From contig NZ_CP076853.1 in NCBI RefSeq assembly GCF_018987265.1, positions 3,375,501 to 3,439,500 on the forward strand: a stretch of DNA of 64,000 nucleotides, written 5' to 3'. This DNA comes from Rhizobium sp. WYJ-E13. GTDB taxonomy: Bacteria; Pseudomonadota; Alphaproteobacteria; Rhizobiales; Rhizobiaceae. Both the position numbers and the translations under genes were made by a program. The notes beneath the pieces are model-generated. The model was not told where the DNA came from and ran no database searches. It saw only the letters and a list, made by a program, of their open reading frames with translations. This document shows positions 54,552 through 63,646 of the stretch, in pieces (the first letter of the stretch is position 1; every line of letters starts with the position of its first letter).

Positions 54552-55389
54552 ATGAGCGCCATCGGACGGGCGATATGGTTCATCGAGAGTCATTTCGAAA
54601 CCGATATAAGCCTCGACGAGATCGCAGAAGCCGCCGGATTGTCGCGCTATCATCTGTCGCGCGTCTTCGGTCTGGTGACCGGCCATTCGATCAGTGGCTA
54701 TATCCGTGCGCGCGTCTGAGCGATGCCGCGCTGTCCCTCATCTCAGGCTCATCCAGCATTCTCGAGGTTGCCCTCGGCGCGGGCTATGGCTCGCACGAGG
54801 CTTTCACCCGTGCCTTCCGCGACCAGTTCGGCATGACGCCGGACGCGGTGCGACGACAGGGCACATTCGCAATCTTGTTTTGATGGAGCCTGTCAGGATG
54901 AAAACCGCAAACCTCAACGATCTCGAACCGCCCCGTTTCGAAAGCCTCCCGCCGATGCTTTTTGCCGGCCTGCAGGAAACCTATGCCGATGGCGGCAACG
55001 CTGCGATCCCTTCGCTGTGGCAGACATTCAACCAGCATTTCGACCATATCCCGAGCCAGAAGGGCAATGTCGCCTACGGGATCTGCACGCATATAGACGG
55101 CGAGGTCGAGAAATTCCGCTACATGGCCGCCGCCGAGATATCCGATGCCGATGATCTGCCGGAAGAGTTTGCGACATTGAAGCTGCCGGCCCAGCGCTAC
55201 GCCGTCTTCTCGCATCGCGGTCACGTCTCCGGCATTCCCGCCACGATGGACCTGATCTTCGGTAACTGGTGGCCGACTTCGGGCCTCGAACATGGCAGCA
55301 TGCCCGACATGTTGGAACGCTATGATGACCGCTTCGATCCCTATACGGGGATGGGTGTGACGGAAATCTGGTTGCCGATCAAGGAATAA
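54552..55389 (+). pseudogene. AraC-family regulator with GyrI-like domain, broken by two frameshifts
   Basis: Three frames read in succession give one complete AraC/GyrI protein. The HTH start (IGRAIWFIESHFETDISLDE) ends at a TGA at 54717. The second HTH half (LSDAALSLISGSSSILEVAL) continues in the next frame. The GyrI-like effector domain (MEPVRMKTANLNDLEPPRFE to GVTEIWLPIKE) is in the third. One base appears missing between 54713 and 54714 (GCGCGC-GTCTGAGC; the family reads YIRARRLS) and one near 54870. Both are single-base losses outside homopolymers. It may be a true pseudogene or an assembly error; the C-terminal domain alone could still be made. Confidence 0.8.
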
Positions 55390-55410
55390 AAGCCCGATGG
55401 TTTTCGTATA

Positions 55411-55480
55411 CCCCCTTGCGGTGCTTGCCTGGCAGGTCCGTAACGATAGATTGTCCGCGTCCTTAGGTGACGCAAGGGGG
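55411..55480 (+). promoter_or_regulatory. Leader hairpin that sequesters the terC ribosome-binding site
   Basis: CCCCCTTGCG (55411-55420) is the exact complement of CGCAAGGGGG (55471-55480), which contains the terC Shine-Dalgarno sequence. The 50-nt apical region can fold further (CCTGGCAGG; ACGAT with ATTGT). This is the layout of a translation-controlling riboswitch or thermometer. It does not match the yybP-ykoY manganese motif that often precedes terC as far as I can tell. Confidence 0.55.
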
Positions 55481-55490
55481 AAATACGCCG

Positions 55491-56240
55491 ATGCAGGATA
55501 TCATGACGCTCATTCAGGACCCGGCTGCCTGGGTGGCGCTTGTCACGCTCGTGGTAATGGAAGTGGTTCTCGGGATCGACAACCTCATCTTCATCTCCAT
55601 CCTCACCAACAAGCTGCCGCCTGAACACCGGGAAAGAGCCCGCAAGACCGGTATCGCCCTTGCTCTTGTCATGCGTCTTGCCCTGCTTGGCACGGTCGCC
55701 TGGATTGTCCAGCTCACCGAACCGCTCTTCGAGCTTTTCGGCCACGGTTTCTCCTGGAAGGACCTGATTCTCATTGCCGGCGGTCTCTTCCTCGTCTGGA
55801 AGGCCACCAAGGAAATTCACCACAATGTCGATCCTGAGGATCATCAGGAGAATTTCATCGCAGGCGCGACAGGCACGAGCTTTGCCTCGGCAATCGGTCA
55901 GATCCTGCTGCTCGATCTCGTCTTCTCGGTGGACAGCATCATCACCGCCGTCGGCATGACCCCACATCTGCCGATCATGATCATCGCCGTCATCGCCGCC
56001 GTCACGGTCATGCTTGTCGCCGCAACGCCGCTCGCCAATTTCATCGAGCGGAATCCGACGATCGTCATGCTGGCGCTCGCCTTCCTGCTGATGATCGGCA
56101 CGACGCTGATCGCCGATGGCATGGGCTTCCACGTGCCGAAGGGCTACGTCTACGCCGCCATGGCCTTCTCGGCCCTCGTCGAGATGCTGAACATGCTGGC
56201 GAGAAACGCGCGCCGGCGAAAGCGCGAGGGCGGCCACTAA
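55491..56240 (+). CDS. terC: TerC-family integral membrane protein
   Basis: This 249-residue protein has about seven helices. The TerC signature is [16 protein letters not shown] (about residues 20-35, with the conserved acidic GIDN), with a second acidic helix [17 protein letters not shown] (about 136-152). Relatives (TerC, Alx, MeeF) export manganese or take part in tellurite resistance and metalation of exported proteins. The ATG at 55491 follows AAGGGGG by 10 nt; a GTG at 55467 lies inside the predicted leader loop. A basic tail ([12 protein letters not shown]) ends the protein. Confidence 0.87.
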   Translation: MQDIMTLIQDPAAWVALVTLVVMEVVLGIDNLIFISILTNKLPPEHRERARKTGIALALVMRLALLGTVAWIVQLTEPLFELFGHGFSWKDLILIAGGLFLVWKATKEIHHNVDPEDHQENFIAGATGTSFASAIGQILLLDLVFSVDSIITAVGMTPHLPIMIIAVIAAVTVMLVAATPLANFIERNPTIVMLALAFLLMIGTTLIADGMGFHVPKGYVYAAMAFSALVEMLNMLARNARRRKREGGH

Positions 56241-56557
56241 GGCTGCCCATCCATCTCAGACCCGATTGTTACCTCCGCCTTCCTCGGTAAGGCGGAGGTC
56301 CATCTATGCATCCGCAGCCTCATCTCAAAGAACAGACCATCCGAAGCGGCCGCCGGGAGGTCGGATGAAGTCCGCCGAAAGCGGTTTTTCTTGACGCGCC
56401 CTTTTGAATATGGCCTAAGCGCAACCATCAGGATAATCGACGGATTATGCGGGCAGATGCCCTTATTCCAGCCGATTTCCGACAGATATCTGCATTCTCC
56501 AGGCCGAACGTCGCTTTCATTGAAAAGCCGCTCGGCATTCATTGACGGGCACATAAA
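56241..56557. other. Intergenic region between terC and gltX with a hairpin
   Basis: This is about 317 nt without a supported gene. ACCTCCGCCTT (56271-56281) and AAGGCGGAGGT (56289-56299) form a perfect 11-bp hairpin with a 7-nt loop just after terC, probably its terminator although no T-run follows. The remainder should hold the gltX promoter; nothing else is recognisable. Confidence 0.55.
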
Positions 56558-58012
56558 ATGACAGCTTCCGGCGTCCGCGTCCGCATCGCTCCCTCGCCGA
56601 CCGGCGAGCCGCATGTCGGTACCGCTTACATCGCTCTCTTCAACTACCTCTTTGCCAAGAAGCACGGCGGCGAGTTCATTCTGCGCATCGAGGATACCGA
56701 TGCGACGCGCTCGACCCCTGAATTCGAGACCAAGGTGCTGGATGCGCTGAAATGGTGCGGGCTGGAATGGAAGGAAGGCCCTGATATCGGCGGCCCCTAC
56801 GGCCCCTATCGCCAGTCCGACCGTAAGGACATGTACCAGCCATACGCCCAGGAACTGCTGGACAAGGGCCATGCCTTCCGCTGTTTCTGCACGCCCGAGC
56901 GGCTGGAGCAGATGCGCGAAAGCCAGCGTGCTGCCGGCAAGCCGCCGAAATATGATGGTCTCTGTCTGACCCTCAAGGCCGAGGAGGTCACCTCGCGCAT
57001 GGCGGCTGGTGAAACCACTGTGATCCGCATGAAGATCCCGACCGAAGGCTCCTGCGACTTTACCGACGGCGTCTACGGCGAGGTTTCCATTCCGTGGGAT
57101 TCCGTCGACATGCAGGTGCTGATCAAAGCTGATGGCATGCCGACTTATCACATGGCCAACGTCATCGACGACCATCTGATGAAGATCACCCATGTCGCGC
57201 GCGGCGAGGAGTGGCTCGCGTCCGTGCCGAAGCACATTCTGCTGTACCGCTATTTCGGCTGGGACCAGCCGGTGTTCATGCATCTGTCGCTGATGCGCAA
57301 CGCCGACAAGTCAAAGCTGTCGAAGCGCAAAAACCCGACCTCAATCTCTTACTATTCCGCGCTCGGCTATATCCCCGAAGCGCTGATGAACTTCCTCGGG
57401 CTGTTCTTCATCCAGATCTCCGAAGGTGAAGAACTGCTGACCATGGATGAGCTGTCAGAAAAGTTCGACCCGGAAAACCTCTCCAAGGCCGGTGCGATCT
57501 TCGACATCCAGAAGCTCGACTGGCTGAACGGCCGCTGGATCCGCGAAAAGCTGTCGGAAGAAGATTTCCGCGCCCGCGTACTCACCTGGGCGATGGAAAA
57601 CGACCGTCTGATGGCCGGCCTTCGCCTGTCGCAGACGCGCATTTCCAAGCTCGGCGAATTACCTGATCTCGCCGGCTTCCTGCTGAAGTCCGATCTCGGC
57701 CTGCAGCCCTCCGACTTCGCCAAGATCAAGTCGCCACCGGAAGAGATCCTCGAGATCCTCAATACCGTCCAGCCGGATCTCGAAAAGATCCTGGAATGGA
57801 ATGTCGAGACGATCGAGGCCGAACTGCGCGCCATCGCCGACCGCATGGGCAAGAAGCTGAAAGTCGTCGTCGCACCGCTCTTCGTTGCCGTTTCCGGCTC
57901 GTCGCGCTCGCTGCCGCTCTTCGATTCCATGGCGATCCTCGGCCGCTCGGTCGTGCGCCAGCGCCTGAAGCTCGCCTCGCAGGCAGTGGCCGCCCTCGTC
58001 GGCTCGAAGTAA
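56558..58012 (+). CDS. gltX: Glutamyl-tRNA synthetase
   Basis: This 484-residue class I aminoacyl-tRNA synthetase charges tRNA-Glu. The HIGH equivalent is in IAPSPTGEPHVGTAYIALFNY (residues 10-30), and the KMSKS equivalent is KLSKRKNPT (about 249-257). LRIEDTDATRST and GRWIREKLS also fit. It has a complete anticodon-binding C-terminal domain. Alphaproteobacteria often carry two gltX genes, one of which may charge tRNA-Gln for the amidotransferase route; which one this is cannot be told here. lysS follows 22 nt later. Confidence 0.94.
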   Translation: MTASGVRVRIAPSPTGEPHVGTAYIALFNYLFAKKHGGEFILRIEDTDATRSTPEFETKVLDALKWCGLEWKEGPDIGGPYGPYRQSDRKDMYQPYAQELLDKGHAFRCFCTPERLEQMRESQRAAGKPPKYDGLCLTLKAEEVTSRMAAGETTVIRMKIPTEGSCDFTDGVYGEVSIPWDSVDMQVLIKADGMPTYHMANVIDDHLMKITHVARGEEWLASVPKHILLYRYFGWDQPVFMHLSLMRNADKSKLSKRKNPTSISYYSALGYIPEALMNFLGLFFIQISEGEELLTMDELSEKFDPENLSKAGAIFDIQKLDWLNGRWIREKLSEEDFRARVLTWAMENDRLMAGLRLSQTRISKLGELPDLAGFLLKSDLGLQPSDFAKIKSPPEEILEILNTVQPDLEKILEWNVETIEAELRAIADRMGKKLKVVVAPLFVAVSGSSRSLPLFDSMAILGRSVVRQRLKLASQAVAALVGSK

Positions 58013-58034
58013 GAACAGTCAGAGGATTTCGACA

Positions 58035-59531
58035 ATGGCTGACAACAAGACCGAAAACACCCTTTCCTCCGACGCAACGGAAGTGCGCGCCCAGAAGCTG
58101 AAGCTGCTGCGCGAGCAGATCGGCGACGTTTATCCGGCGCATTTCCACCGCACGCTGACCAATGCCGAATTGGCCGTGAAATACGAGAGCCTGGAACCCG
58201 ACGTCGAGACACAGGATGTCGTGACGGTCGCCGGCCGCGTTTACTCGTCGCGCAACTCCGGCATGTTCATGGACATCCACGACGCTGGCGGCAAGATCCA
58301 GATTTTCAGTCACAAGGACACGACCCCCGAAGAAGCGCGTGCGCTTCTGCCGATGATCGATATCGGCGATATCATCGGCGTCACCGGTGTCGTGCGTCGC
58401 ACCAAGCGCGGTGAACTGACGATCAACGCCCAGAAGATCGAGATGCTGACCAAGTCGCTTCTGCCGATGCCCGAGAAGTGGCACGGCCTCTCCGACATCG
58501 AGCTACGCTACCGCAAGCGTCACCTCGACATCATGACCAATGAGGAATCGAAGCTGCGCTTCCAGCAGCGCTCGAAAATCCTCTCCGGCATCCGTCGCTT
58601 CATGGAAAATGACGGCTTCATGGAAGTCGAAACGCCGATGCTGCATTCGGTCTATGGTGGCGCCACCGCGGAACCGTTCAAGACGCATCACAACACGCTG
58701 AAGCTCGACATGTATCTGCGCATCGCGCCGGAACTGTTCCTGAAGCGCACGCTGGTTTCAGGCCTCACCGACAAGGTCTTCGAGATCAACCGCAACTTCC
58801 GCAACGAAGGCGTCTCCACCCGGCACAATCCGGAATTCACCATGATGGAGTGCTACTGGGCCTATGCCGATTACGAGGACATCATGGACCTCGTCGAGCG
58901 GCTGTTCGAGAGCCTGGCACTCTCCATTCACGGAACGACGGAATTCCCCTTCGGCGACAAGACCATGTCCTTCAAGGGTCCGTTCAAGCGCGTTCCGATG
59001 CCTGACGCCGTCAAGGAAGTGACTGGTATCGACTTCCTGGCGATGAAGACCGACGAGGAAGCCCGTGCTGCCGCCAAGGCCGCCGGCTTCGCAGTCGAGA
59101 AGGACTGGACCTGGGGCGAATGCCTGGCCTTCATCTTCGAAGAGAAGGTCGAGCAGACGCTGATCCAGCCGTCGCACGTTACGCATTTCCCGAAGGACAT
59201 CTCGCCCTTCGCCAAGGAGGTGCCGGGCGAGCCGCGCCTCGTCGAACGTTTCGAAACCTATTGCAACGCCTGGGAGCTCGGCAATGCCTTCTCCGAACTC
59301 AACGATCCGGAAGAACAGCGCCGCCGCATGGTGGAGCAGCTCGAACAGGCTCATGCCCGCGGCGAGAAGGAAAAGCAGCTCGACGAGGAATTCCTTGATG
59401 CAATCGACCAGGGCATGCCACCCGCCGGCGGTCTCGGCATCGGCGTCGACCGCCTGATCATGCTGCTCACCAACGCACCGTCGATCCGCGACGTCATTCT
59501 CTTCCCGGCCCGCCGCAGCAAGGCGGACTGA
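58035..59531 (+). CDS. lysS: Lysyl-tRNA synthetase, class II
   Basis: This 498-residue enzyme has an OB-fold anticodon domain (about residues 60-150, VAGRVYSSRNSGMFMDIHDA). Class II motif 2 is FEINRNFRNEGVSTRHNPEF (about 252-271) and motif 3 is GLGIGVDRLIMLL (about 463-475). MMECYWAYADYEDIMDLVE supplies active-site residues. It lies directly behind gltX in the same orientation and is likely co-transcribed. Length is typical of bacterial LysS. Confidence 0.96.
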   Translation: MADNKTENTLSSDATEVRAQKLKLLREQIGDVYPAHFHRTLTNAELAVKYESLEPDVETQDVVTVAGRVYSSRNSGMFMDIHDAGGKIQIFSHKDTTPEEARALLPMIDIGDIIGVTGVVRRTKRGELTINAQKIEMLTKSLLPMPEKWHGLSDIELRYRKRHLDIMTNEESKLRFQQRSKILSGIRRFMENDGFMEVETPMLHSVYGGATAEPFKTHHNTLKLDMYLRIAPELFLKRTLVSGLTDKVFEINRNFRNEGVSTRHNPEFTMMECYWAYADYEDIMDLVERLFESLALSIHGTTEFPFGDKTMSFKGPFKRVPMPDAVKEVTGIDFLAMKTDEEARAAAKAAGFAVEKDWTWGECLAFIFEEKVEQTLIQPSHVTHFPKDISPFAKEVPGEPRLVERFETYCNAWELGNAFSELNDPEEQRRRMVEQLEQAHARGEKEKQLDEEFLDAIDQGMPPAGGLGIGVDRLIMLLTNAPSIRDVILFPARRSKAD

Positions 59532-59586
59532 GACCCGAATTTCCCGGATAAGAATATGGGAGCGGCCGAAAGGACGCTCCCTTTGT

Positions 59587-59889
59587 TTATGATGACTGGT
59601 GAAATACCGAGCCAATCGTCCATGAAACGGTGGTTTGATCAATCACCTCGTGCACGGGCGAATCCGCCAACTCGCGCATGAGCCGGCTGGCGGAATCCGA
59701 TGCCTGCCTCGCGGTGTGCCAGATCACCATATCGGTAATAGTGCCATCCTCGTGTTCCACCATGATCCTTGAGCGGAAGCCCGGCTGCCGGAGCAGCCAG
59801 GGTTCGACATCAGCATTGGCCGCCAGAAAATCCTGAGCGACGAGCCCATCCTTCAAACGAAAAGAGGTTATTTCGATTGCATGTGCCAT
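59587..59889 (-). CDS. Small ferredoxin-fold protein (antibiotic-monooxygenase-like), unknown function
   Basis: This 100-residue protein has the alternating pattern of dimeric alpha+beta barrel proteins: IEITSFRLKDG, an amphipathic helix with LAANADVEPWLLRQPGF, strand SRIMVEHEDGTITDMVIWHT and a final helix. Members include monooxygenase-like and stress-response proteins. No catalytic motif is visible. It starts 16 nt after the SDR gene stop on the same strand, so it probably belongs to the SDR operon. Confidence 0.7.
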   Translation of the reverse strand: MAHAIEITSFRLKDGLVAQDFLAANADVEPWLLRQPGFRSRIMVEHEDGTITDMVIWHTARQASDSASRLMRELADSPVHEVIDQTTVSWTIGSVFHQSS

Positions 59890-59905
59890 GTGTGCCAGTC
59901 TCAGT

Positions 59906-60658
59906 TCAGATCATATATCCGCCCGCGACCTCGATCGTCTGCGCGTTGATCCACGCGCCATCGTCGGATGCAAGCATGGCGATGACGCGGCCGACATCTT
60001 CCGCCTCGCCGATACGGCCAAGCGCGGTCTGCGATGCAAGCAGTGCTGCAAATTCCGGATTCTTGTCCAGCGCCGCGTCGGCAAGATTGGTGCGGATGGG
60101 GCCAGGCGAAATGGCATTGGCGCGGATCCTGCGGCCGCCGAATTCCTTCGCCTGATAACGGGTCAGCGTCTCAAGTCCAGACTTGAGGGCCGCATAAGGC
60201 GCAACGCCGGCCGTTGCGACGCGAACGGAAGCGCTCGTCACGTTCAGGATCACGCCGCCGTCCGCCATCAGCGGCAAGAGCGCCTGCGTCAGGAAGAACG
60301 GTCCCTTCAAATGAACATTCATGAGGGCGTCGAACTGCTCGTTGGTTACCGTCTCCATGAGATTGAACATGCCGAAACCGGCATTATTGACGAGGCAGTC
60401 GAAATCGCTGCGCCCCCAAAAGGTGGAAAGCAGCCGTTTGACCTCTTCCACGAAAGCGGGGAAGCTGTCGGCGTCGCCGACATCGAGGGCAAGAGCCACG
60501 GCCTGACCGCCTTTGGCCTTGATCTCGGCAACGACCTCATCTGCACCCGGCTTGTAGCTGTTATAGGTGAGGACAACGCCCATGCCGCGTCTTGCGCATT
60601 CCTGCGCCGCTGACTGGCCGATGCCACGGCTTCCACCGGTGATGATTGCAATCTTCAT
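59906..60658 (-). CDS. Short-chain dehydrogenase/reductase
   Basis: This 250-residue classical SDR has the cofactor motif TGGSRGIGQSAAQEC (residues 7-21), NNAGFG (about 91-96), a catalytic Ser in VTSASVR, and the YxxxK motif in YAALKSG (about 154-160). The C-terminus ends GGYMI. It is a 3-oxoacyl-reductase-like NADPH enzyme of unknown substrate. AAAGGAGA precedes the ATG. It is divergent from an AraC regulator that probably controls it, a common arrangement for this SDR group. Confidence 0.88.
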   Translation of the reverse strand: MKIAIITGGSRGIGQSAAQECARRGMGVVLTYNSYKPGADEVVAEIKAKGGQAVALALDVGDADSFPAFVEEVKRLLSTFWGRSDFDCLVNNAGFGMFNLMETVTNEQFDALMNVHLKGPFFLTQALLPLMADGGVILNVTSASVRVATAGVAPYAALKSGLETLTRYQAKEFGGRRIRANAISPGPIRTNLADAALDKNPEFAALLASQTALGRIGEAEDVGRVIAMLASDDGAWINAQTIEVAGGYMI

Positions 60659-60790
60659 CTCTGTCTCCTTTGCTTCGATGGTCGGAAGCTATGCGAAACG
60701 GCCAGAAGACACTCCGCCGGAAACTGCCTCGTTCTTGCCTATTCCTGCTTTTGTCTTGCGCGTGATCACGTGCTGGTCCAGGATTTGGAC

Positions 60791-61702
60791 ATGGAAACAA
60801 TGCTCCGTGAATTGCGCCGCTTGACCGCCCATGCTGAAAATCGTCCTACGGAGACCGGCATACCCGGGATCCTGATGGTCAAGGGAGAGATCCCCGAACA
60901 CAAGCTCGGCACCGTCTATGAACCGATGGTCAATTTGATCCTCGATGGCAGCAAGACGCTGACGATCGCCGGCCGCGACTATTATTATGATCCCGCCAGC
61001 TATTTCGTGATCTCGGTCGATATGCCGGCAACCGGCATGGTGCGGCAGGCTGGCCCCGATCGGCCCTATATCGGCGTCAGCCTTTCGCTCGATCCGGCAC
61101 GTGTCGCGGCCCTTCTCATGGATATTCCACCGCAATCCCTGGATATTCCACCGCAATCCTATGTGCCGGGGCAGAGCGGTGGCTATTCCGTTTGCCGCAT
61201 GACTCCGGAACTTTTGAATGCATGGCTGCGAATGCTGCAGCTGATGGAGCGTCCACAGGATATTCCCGCCCTCGCCCCGGCCTATGAGCGCGAGATCCTC
61301 TATCGCGTGCTTCAGGGACCGCAGGGCTGGATGCTGCGCGATATTGCGGCACCCGACAGCGCCCTGTCGCAAGTAAGGCTCGCAATCCGCTGGGTTCGTG
61401 AACACTACACCGAAGCGATCGAGGTCGAAAAACTCGCCACCTTCGCCTCCATGAGCGTCTCGGCCTTTCACCGCCATTTCAAGGCCGTGACGGCGATGAG
61501 CCCGATCCAGTACCAGAAGCGTATCCGTCTGCTACAGGCCCGCCAGTTGCTGATTGCCCGATCTGGAAACGCATCCTCGGTCGCCTATGCCGTAGGCTAT
61601 GAGAGCGCTTCACAATTCACTCGGGAATATGCGCGCCTCTTCGGCCAGCCGCCGGCGCGCGATGTATCTTCGATAAGAGAAAATATCAGGCCGGCAGCCT
61701 GA
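60791..61702 (+). CDS. AraC-family regulator (AraC_N type) with internal 7-residue duplication
   Basis: This 303-residue protein has an N-terminal AraC_N cupin-like domain (about residues 10-170) and a C-terminal double helix-turn-helix (about 195-290) with VEKLATFASMSVSAFHRHFKAVTAMSPIQYQK. In the sensor domain DIPPQS occurs twice in tandem because 21 bp are duplicated (61119-61160). ATG 60791 has AGGA 8 nt upstream; GTG 60770 also stays in frame. It is divergent from the SDR operon, which is its likely target. Confidence 0.88.
   Translation: METMLRELRRLTAHAENRPTETGIPGILMVKGEIPEHKLGTVYEPMVNLILDGSKTLTIAGRDYYYDPASYFVISVDMPATGMVRQAGPDRPYIGVSLSLDPARVAALLMDIPPQSLDIPPQSYVPGQSGGYSVCRMTPELLNAWLRMLQLMERPQDIPALAPAYEREILYRVLQGPQGWMLRDIAAPDSALSQVRLAIRWVREHYTEAIEVEKLATFASMSVSAFHRHFKAVTAMSPIQYQKRIRLLQARQLLIARSGNASSVAYAVGYESASQFTREYARLFGQPPARDVSSIRENIRPAA
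61119..61160 (+). repeat. 21-bp in-frame tandem duplication inside the AraC gene
   Basis: TGGATATTCCACCGCAATCC plus one base occurs twice head to tail (61119-61139 and 61140-61160), identical at 20 of 21 positions. It adds seven residues without breaking the frame. Confidence 0.95.
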
Positions 61703-61714
61703 TCGCAATCGGAC

Positions 61715-62437
61715 CTAGTGGCCGCTCTTGGCAGGCGCGTCCTCTGCGGGAGCAGCTTCCGCCCGAGCGGCTGCATCCTTGGCCGCTTGCTCTTCAGCAG
61801 ACGGCTCCTCAGGTTCTTTGGCCGGCACGGCGCCTGCCGCCTTGCCCTCTCCCTTGGTGGAGGCGACGGCAACAGGATCGATACAATCGGCCGGATCCTT
61901 GAGGCTGGCGTTCAGCGCTGCGATCTGATCGTCCGGCAGGTCGATGCGTTCGCCATAGAAGAGGCCTTGCTCGCTCGCCTTGCCGTCGTAGTAACGTGCC
62001 GTATAGGGCTTATCATTCAGCCCTTCGACCATCTTGTCGGGATGCGCGATATAGACCACGTCGGCGCCGATCGCCCGGCCCCGAATATCCGAACGCAGCG
62101 TCGGACCGTTTTCATCGAGTACGACAACCTGCACGAGGTCGGGTTTCTGCGTTTCATAGACGGCCTGGGCGACACGCAACGCCGTCTTGATGCGCGTCAC
62201 GCCGTCGACAGGCTCGGTCTTGATATATTTGCGGACCCAAACATGGTCCTGCTTCTTGATCGTTACGAGATTGACGTCGGTACAAGCCACGCCATCGGCG
62301 GATTCCTCGTCGCCCAGCAGCCTGTCCTTGCCGACATAAACTGCAGCGCCGCCGGAAACGCCCGCTAGCAGAGCGCTACCACCGATGATCAAAGCCAATT
62401 TCCGGGAAGGCCGGAATATGCGCAGTAAGGCCTTCAC
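61715..62437 (-). CDS. Membrane-anchored hypothetical protein with Ala/Glu-rich tail
   Basis: This protein of about 240 residues has one N-terminal helix (LALIIGGSALLAGVSGGAAVYVG, about residues 13-35) and an extracytoplasmic domain (about 50-185) with VRKYIKTEPVDGVTRIKTA and VQVVVLDENGPTLRSDIRGR. A low-complexity tail rich in Ala, Glu and Pro ends in KSGH. I do not recognise a named family. GTG 62437 has GCGGAG 8 nt upstream and was preferred over TTG 62467. It is convergent with the AraC gene. Confidence 0.75.
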   Translation of the reverse strand: MKALLRIFRPSRKLALIIGGSALLAGVSGGAAVYVGKDRLLGDEESADGVACTDVNLVTIKKQDHVWVRKYIKTEPVDGVTRIKTALRVAQAVYETQKPDLVQVVVLDENGPTLRSDIRGRAIGADVVYIAHPDKMVEGLNDKPYTARYYDGKASEQGLFYGERIDLPDDQIAALNASLKDPADCIDPVAVASTKGEGKAAGAVPAKEPEEPSAEEQAAKDAAARAEAAPAEDAPAKSGH

Positions 62438-62617
62438 GCCAACTGCTCCGCCATCTGAAAACTCCAACGCAATACAAGTGACTGTGAAGCTAAGGGAAAT
62501 GACGTTTCCGAATCTTTAAATGGGCGGCCCGACTTTGTCTCAAATTGGCAAAATACCAAAAAAGGTCCAGCCGTTCCCGAGCTTGCCAGACCGCTTGAGC
62601 CCATGCTCTAAAATACC

Positions 62618-63526
62618 ATGGCCTTCACGCTTCGCCAGATTCAGTATTTTGTCGCCGTTGCCGAACAGGGCTCTGTCACGCGCGCGGCGCAGAACCTGTC
62701 GATCTCCCAATCCTCGATCACCGAAGCGCTGAAAGAACTGGAAAACGACCTTGGCGTCGTGCTGTTCGAGCGTCACCCGCGGGGACTCTCGATCACCCAT
62801 AATGGCCACCAGTTCCTGCGGCATGCCACGAAAATCCTGGCATCGGTCTCGGATGCCCGCACCAGCTTTTCCGGCCAGCAGAACATACCCTCCGGCACGC
62901 TCAACATCGGCGTCACCTCGCTCGTCGCAGGTTATGTGCTTTCCGACCTGCTCGCCCGCTATCGCCGCGCCTGCCCCGGCGTCGAGGTCAGCGCCATCGA
63001 GGACAACGGCAGTTATCTGGAACATCTGCTCATCGGCGGCGAGTTGGATGTCGCTGTCATGGTGATTTCAAATCTGCGTGATCGCATGGCCCTGCAGGCA
63101 GAGATCCTGGAAACCTCGCCCTATCGCCTGTGGCTGCCGATGGGCCACCCGCTGGTTTCTGCCGATATCATCTCCATCGCCGACATCGCTCGCGAGCCGT
63201 TGATCATGCTGACGGTTGACGAGATCGAGGAGAATACCGGCAAGCTGTTGACCGCACTCGGCGCCCGTCCGCACGTCGCCTTCCGCACCCGTTCGGTGGA
63301 AGCCGTGCGCAGCCTGGTCGCGACGGGTGCAGGCGTGGCGCTGCTCCCCGATCTCGTCTACCGCCCCTGGTCGCTGGAAGGCGACCGTATCGAAAGCCGT
63401 GATGTTTCCGGCTCCCTGCCCGTCGTGCAGGTCGGCATGGTTTGGCGCAAGGGCTCCAGCCTGCCGCAGGCCGCACGCGATTTCGTGGCCATCGCCGAGA
63501 ACATGCGATCGGGGCGATCCCGCTAG
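62618..63526 (+). CDS. LysR-family transcriptional regulator
   Basis: This 302-residue regulator has its helix-turn-helix in LRQIQYFVAVAEQGSVTRAAQNLSISQSSITEALKELENDLG (about residues 5-46) and an effector domain starting near GTLNIGVTSLVAGYVL. It is in the same orientation as, and 120 nt upstream of, a PotD-like binding-protein gene, so it may regulate that transporter. The ATG at 62618 has no strong ribosome-binding site. The stop overlaps the start of a perfect 21-bp palindrome. Confidence 0.88.
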   Translation: MAFTLRQIQYFVAVAEQGSVTRAAQNLSISQSSITEALKELENDLGVVLFERHPRGLSITHNGHQFLRHATKILASVSDARTSFSGQQNIPSGTLNIGVTSLVAGYVLSDLLARYRRACPGVEVSAIEDNGSYLEHLLIGGELDVAVMVISNLRDRMALQAEILETSPYRLWLPMGHPLVSADIISIADIAREPLIMLTVDEIEENTGKLLTALGARPHVAFRTRSVEAVRSLVATGAGVALLPDLVYRPWSLEGDRIESRDVSGSLPVVQVGMVWRKGSSLPQAARDFVAIAENMRSGRSR

Positions 63527-63546
63527 ATATCGGAAATTCCGATATC
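63526..63546. promoter_or_regulatory. Perfect 21-bp palindrome between LysR and PotD-like genes
   Basis: GATATCGGAA-a-TTCCGATATC has 10-bp perfect arms around one base. No T-run follows, so an operator for the downstream transporter gene is more likely than a terminator. Confidence 0.6.
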
Positions 63547-63646
63547 GCCTTTCTGATAAATGAATTTGCGAAACCGGCCGTTCCGCGTCACCTTTTCTTT
63601 CGGGAACAAAACGCCGCAAAAGCGGCACCGAACCGGGAGACAGACG

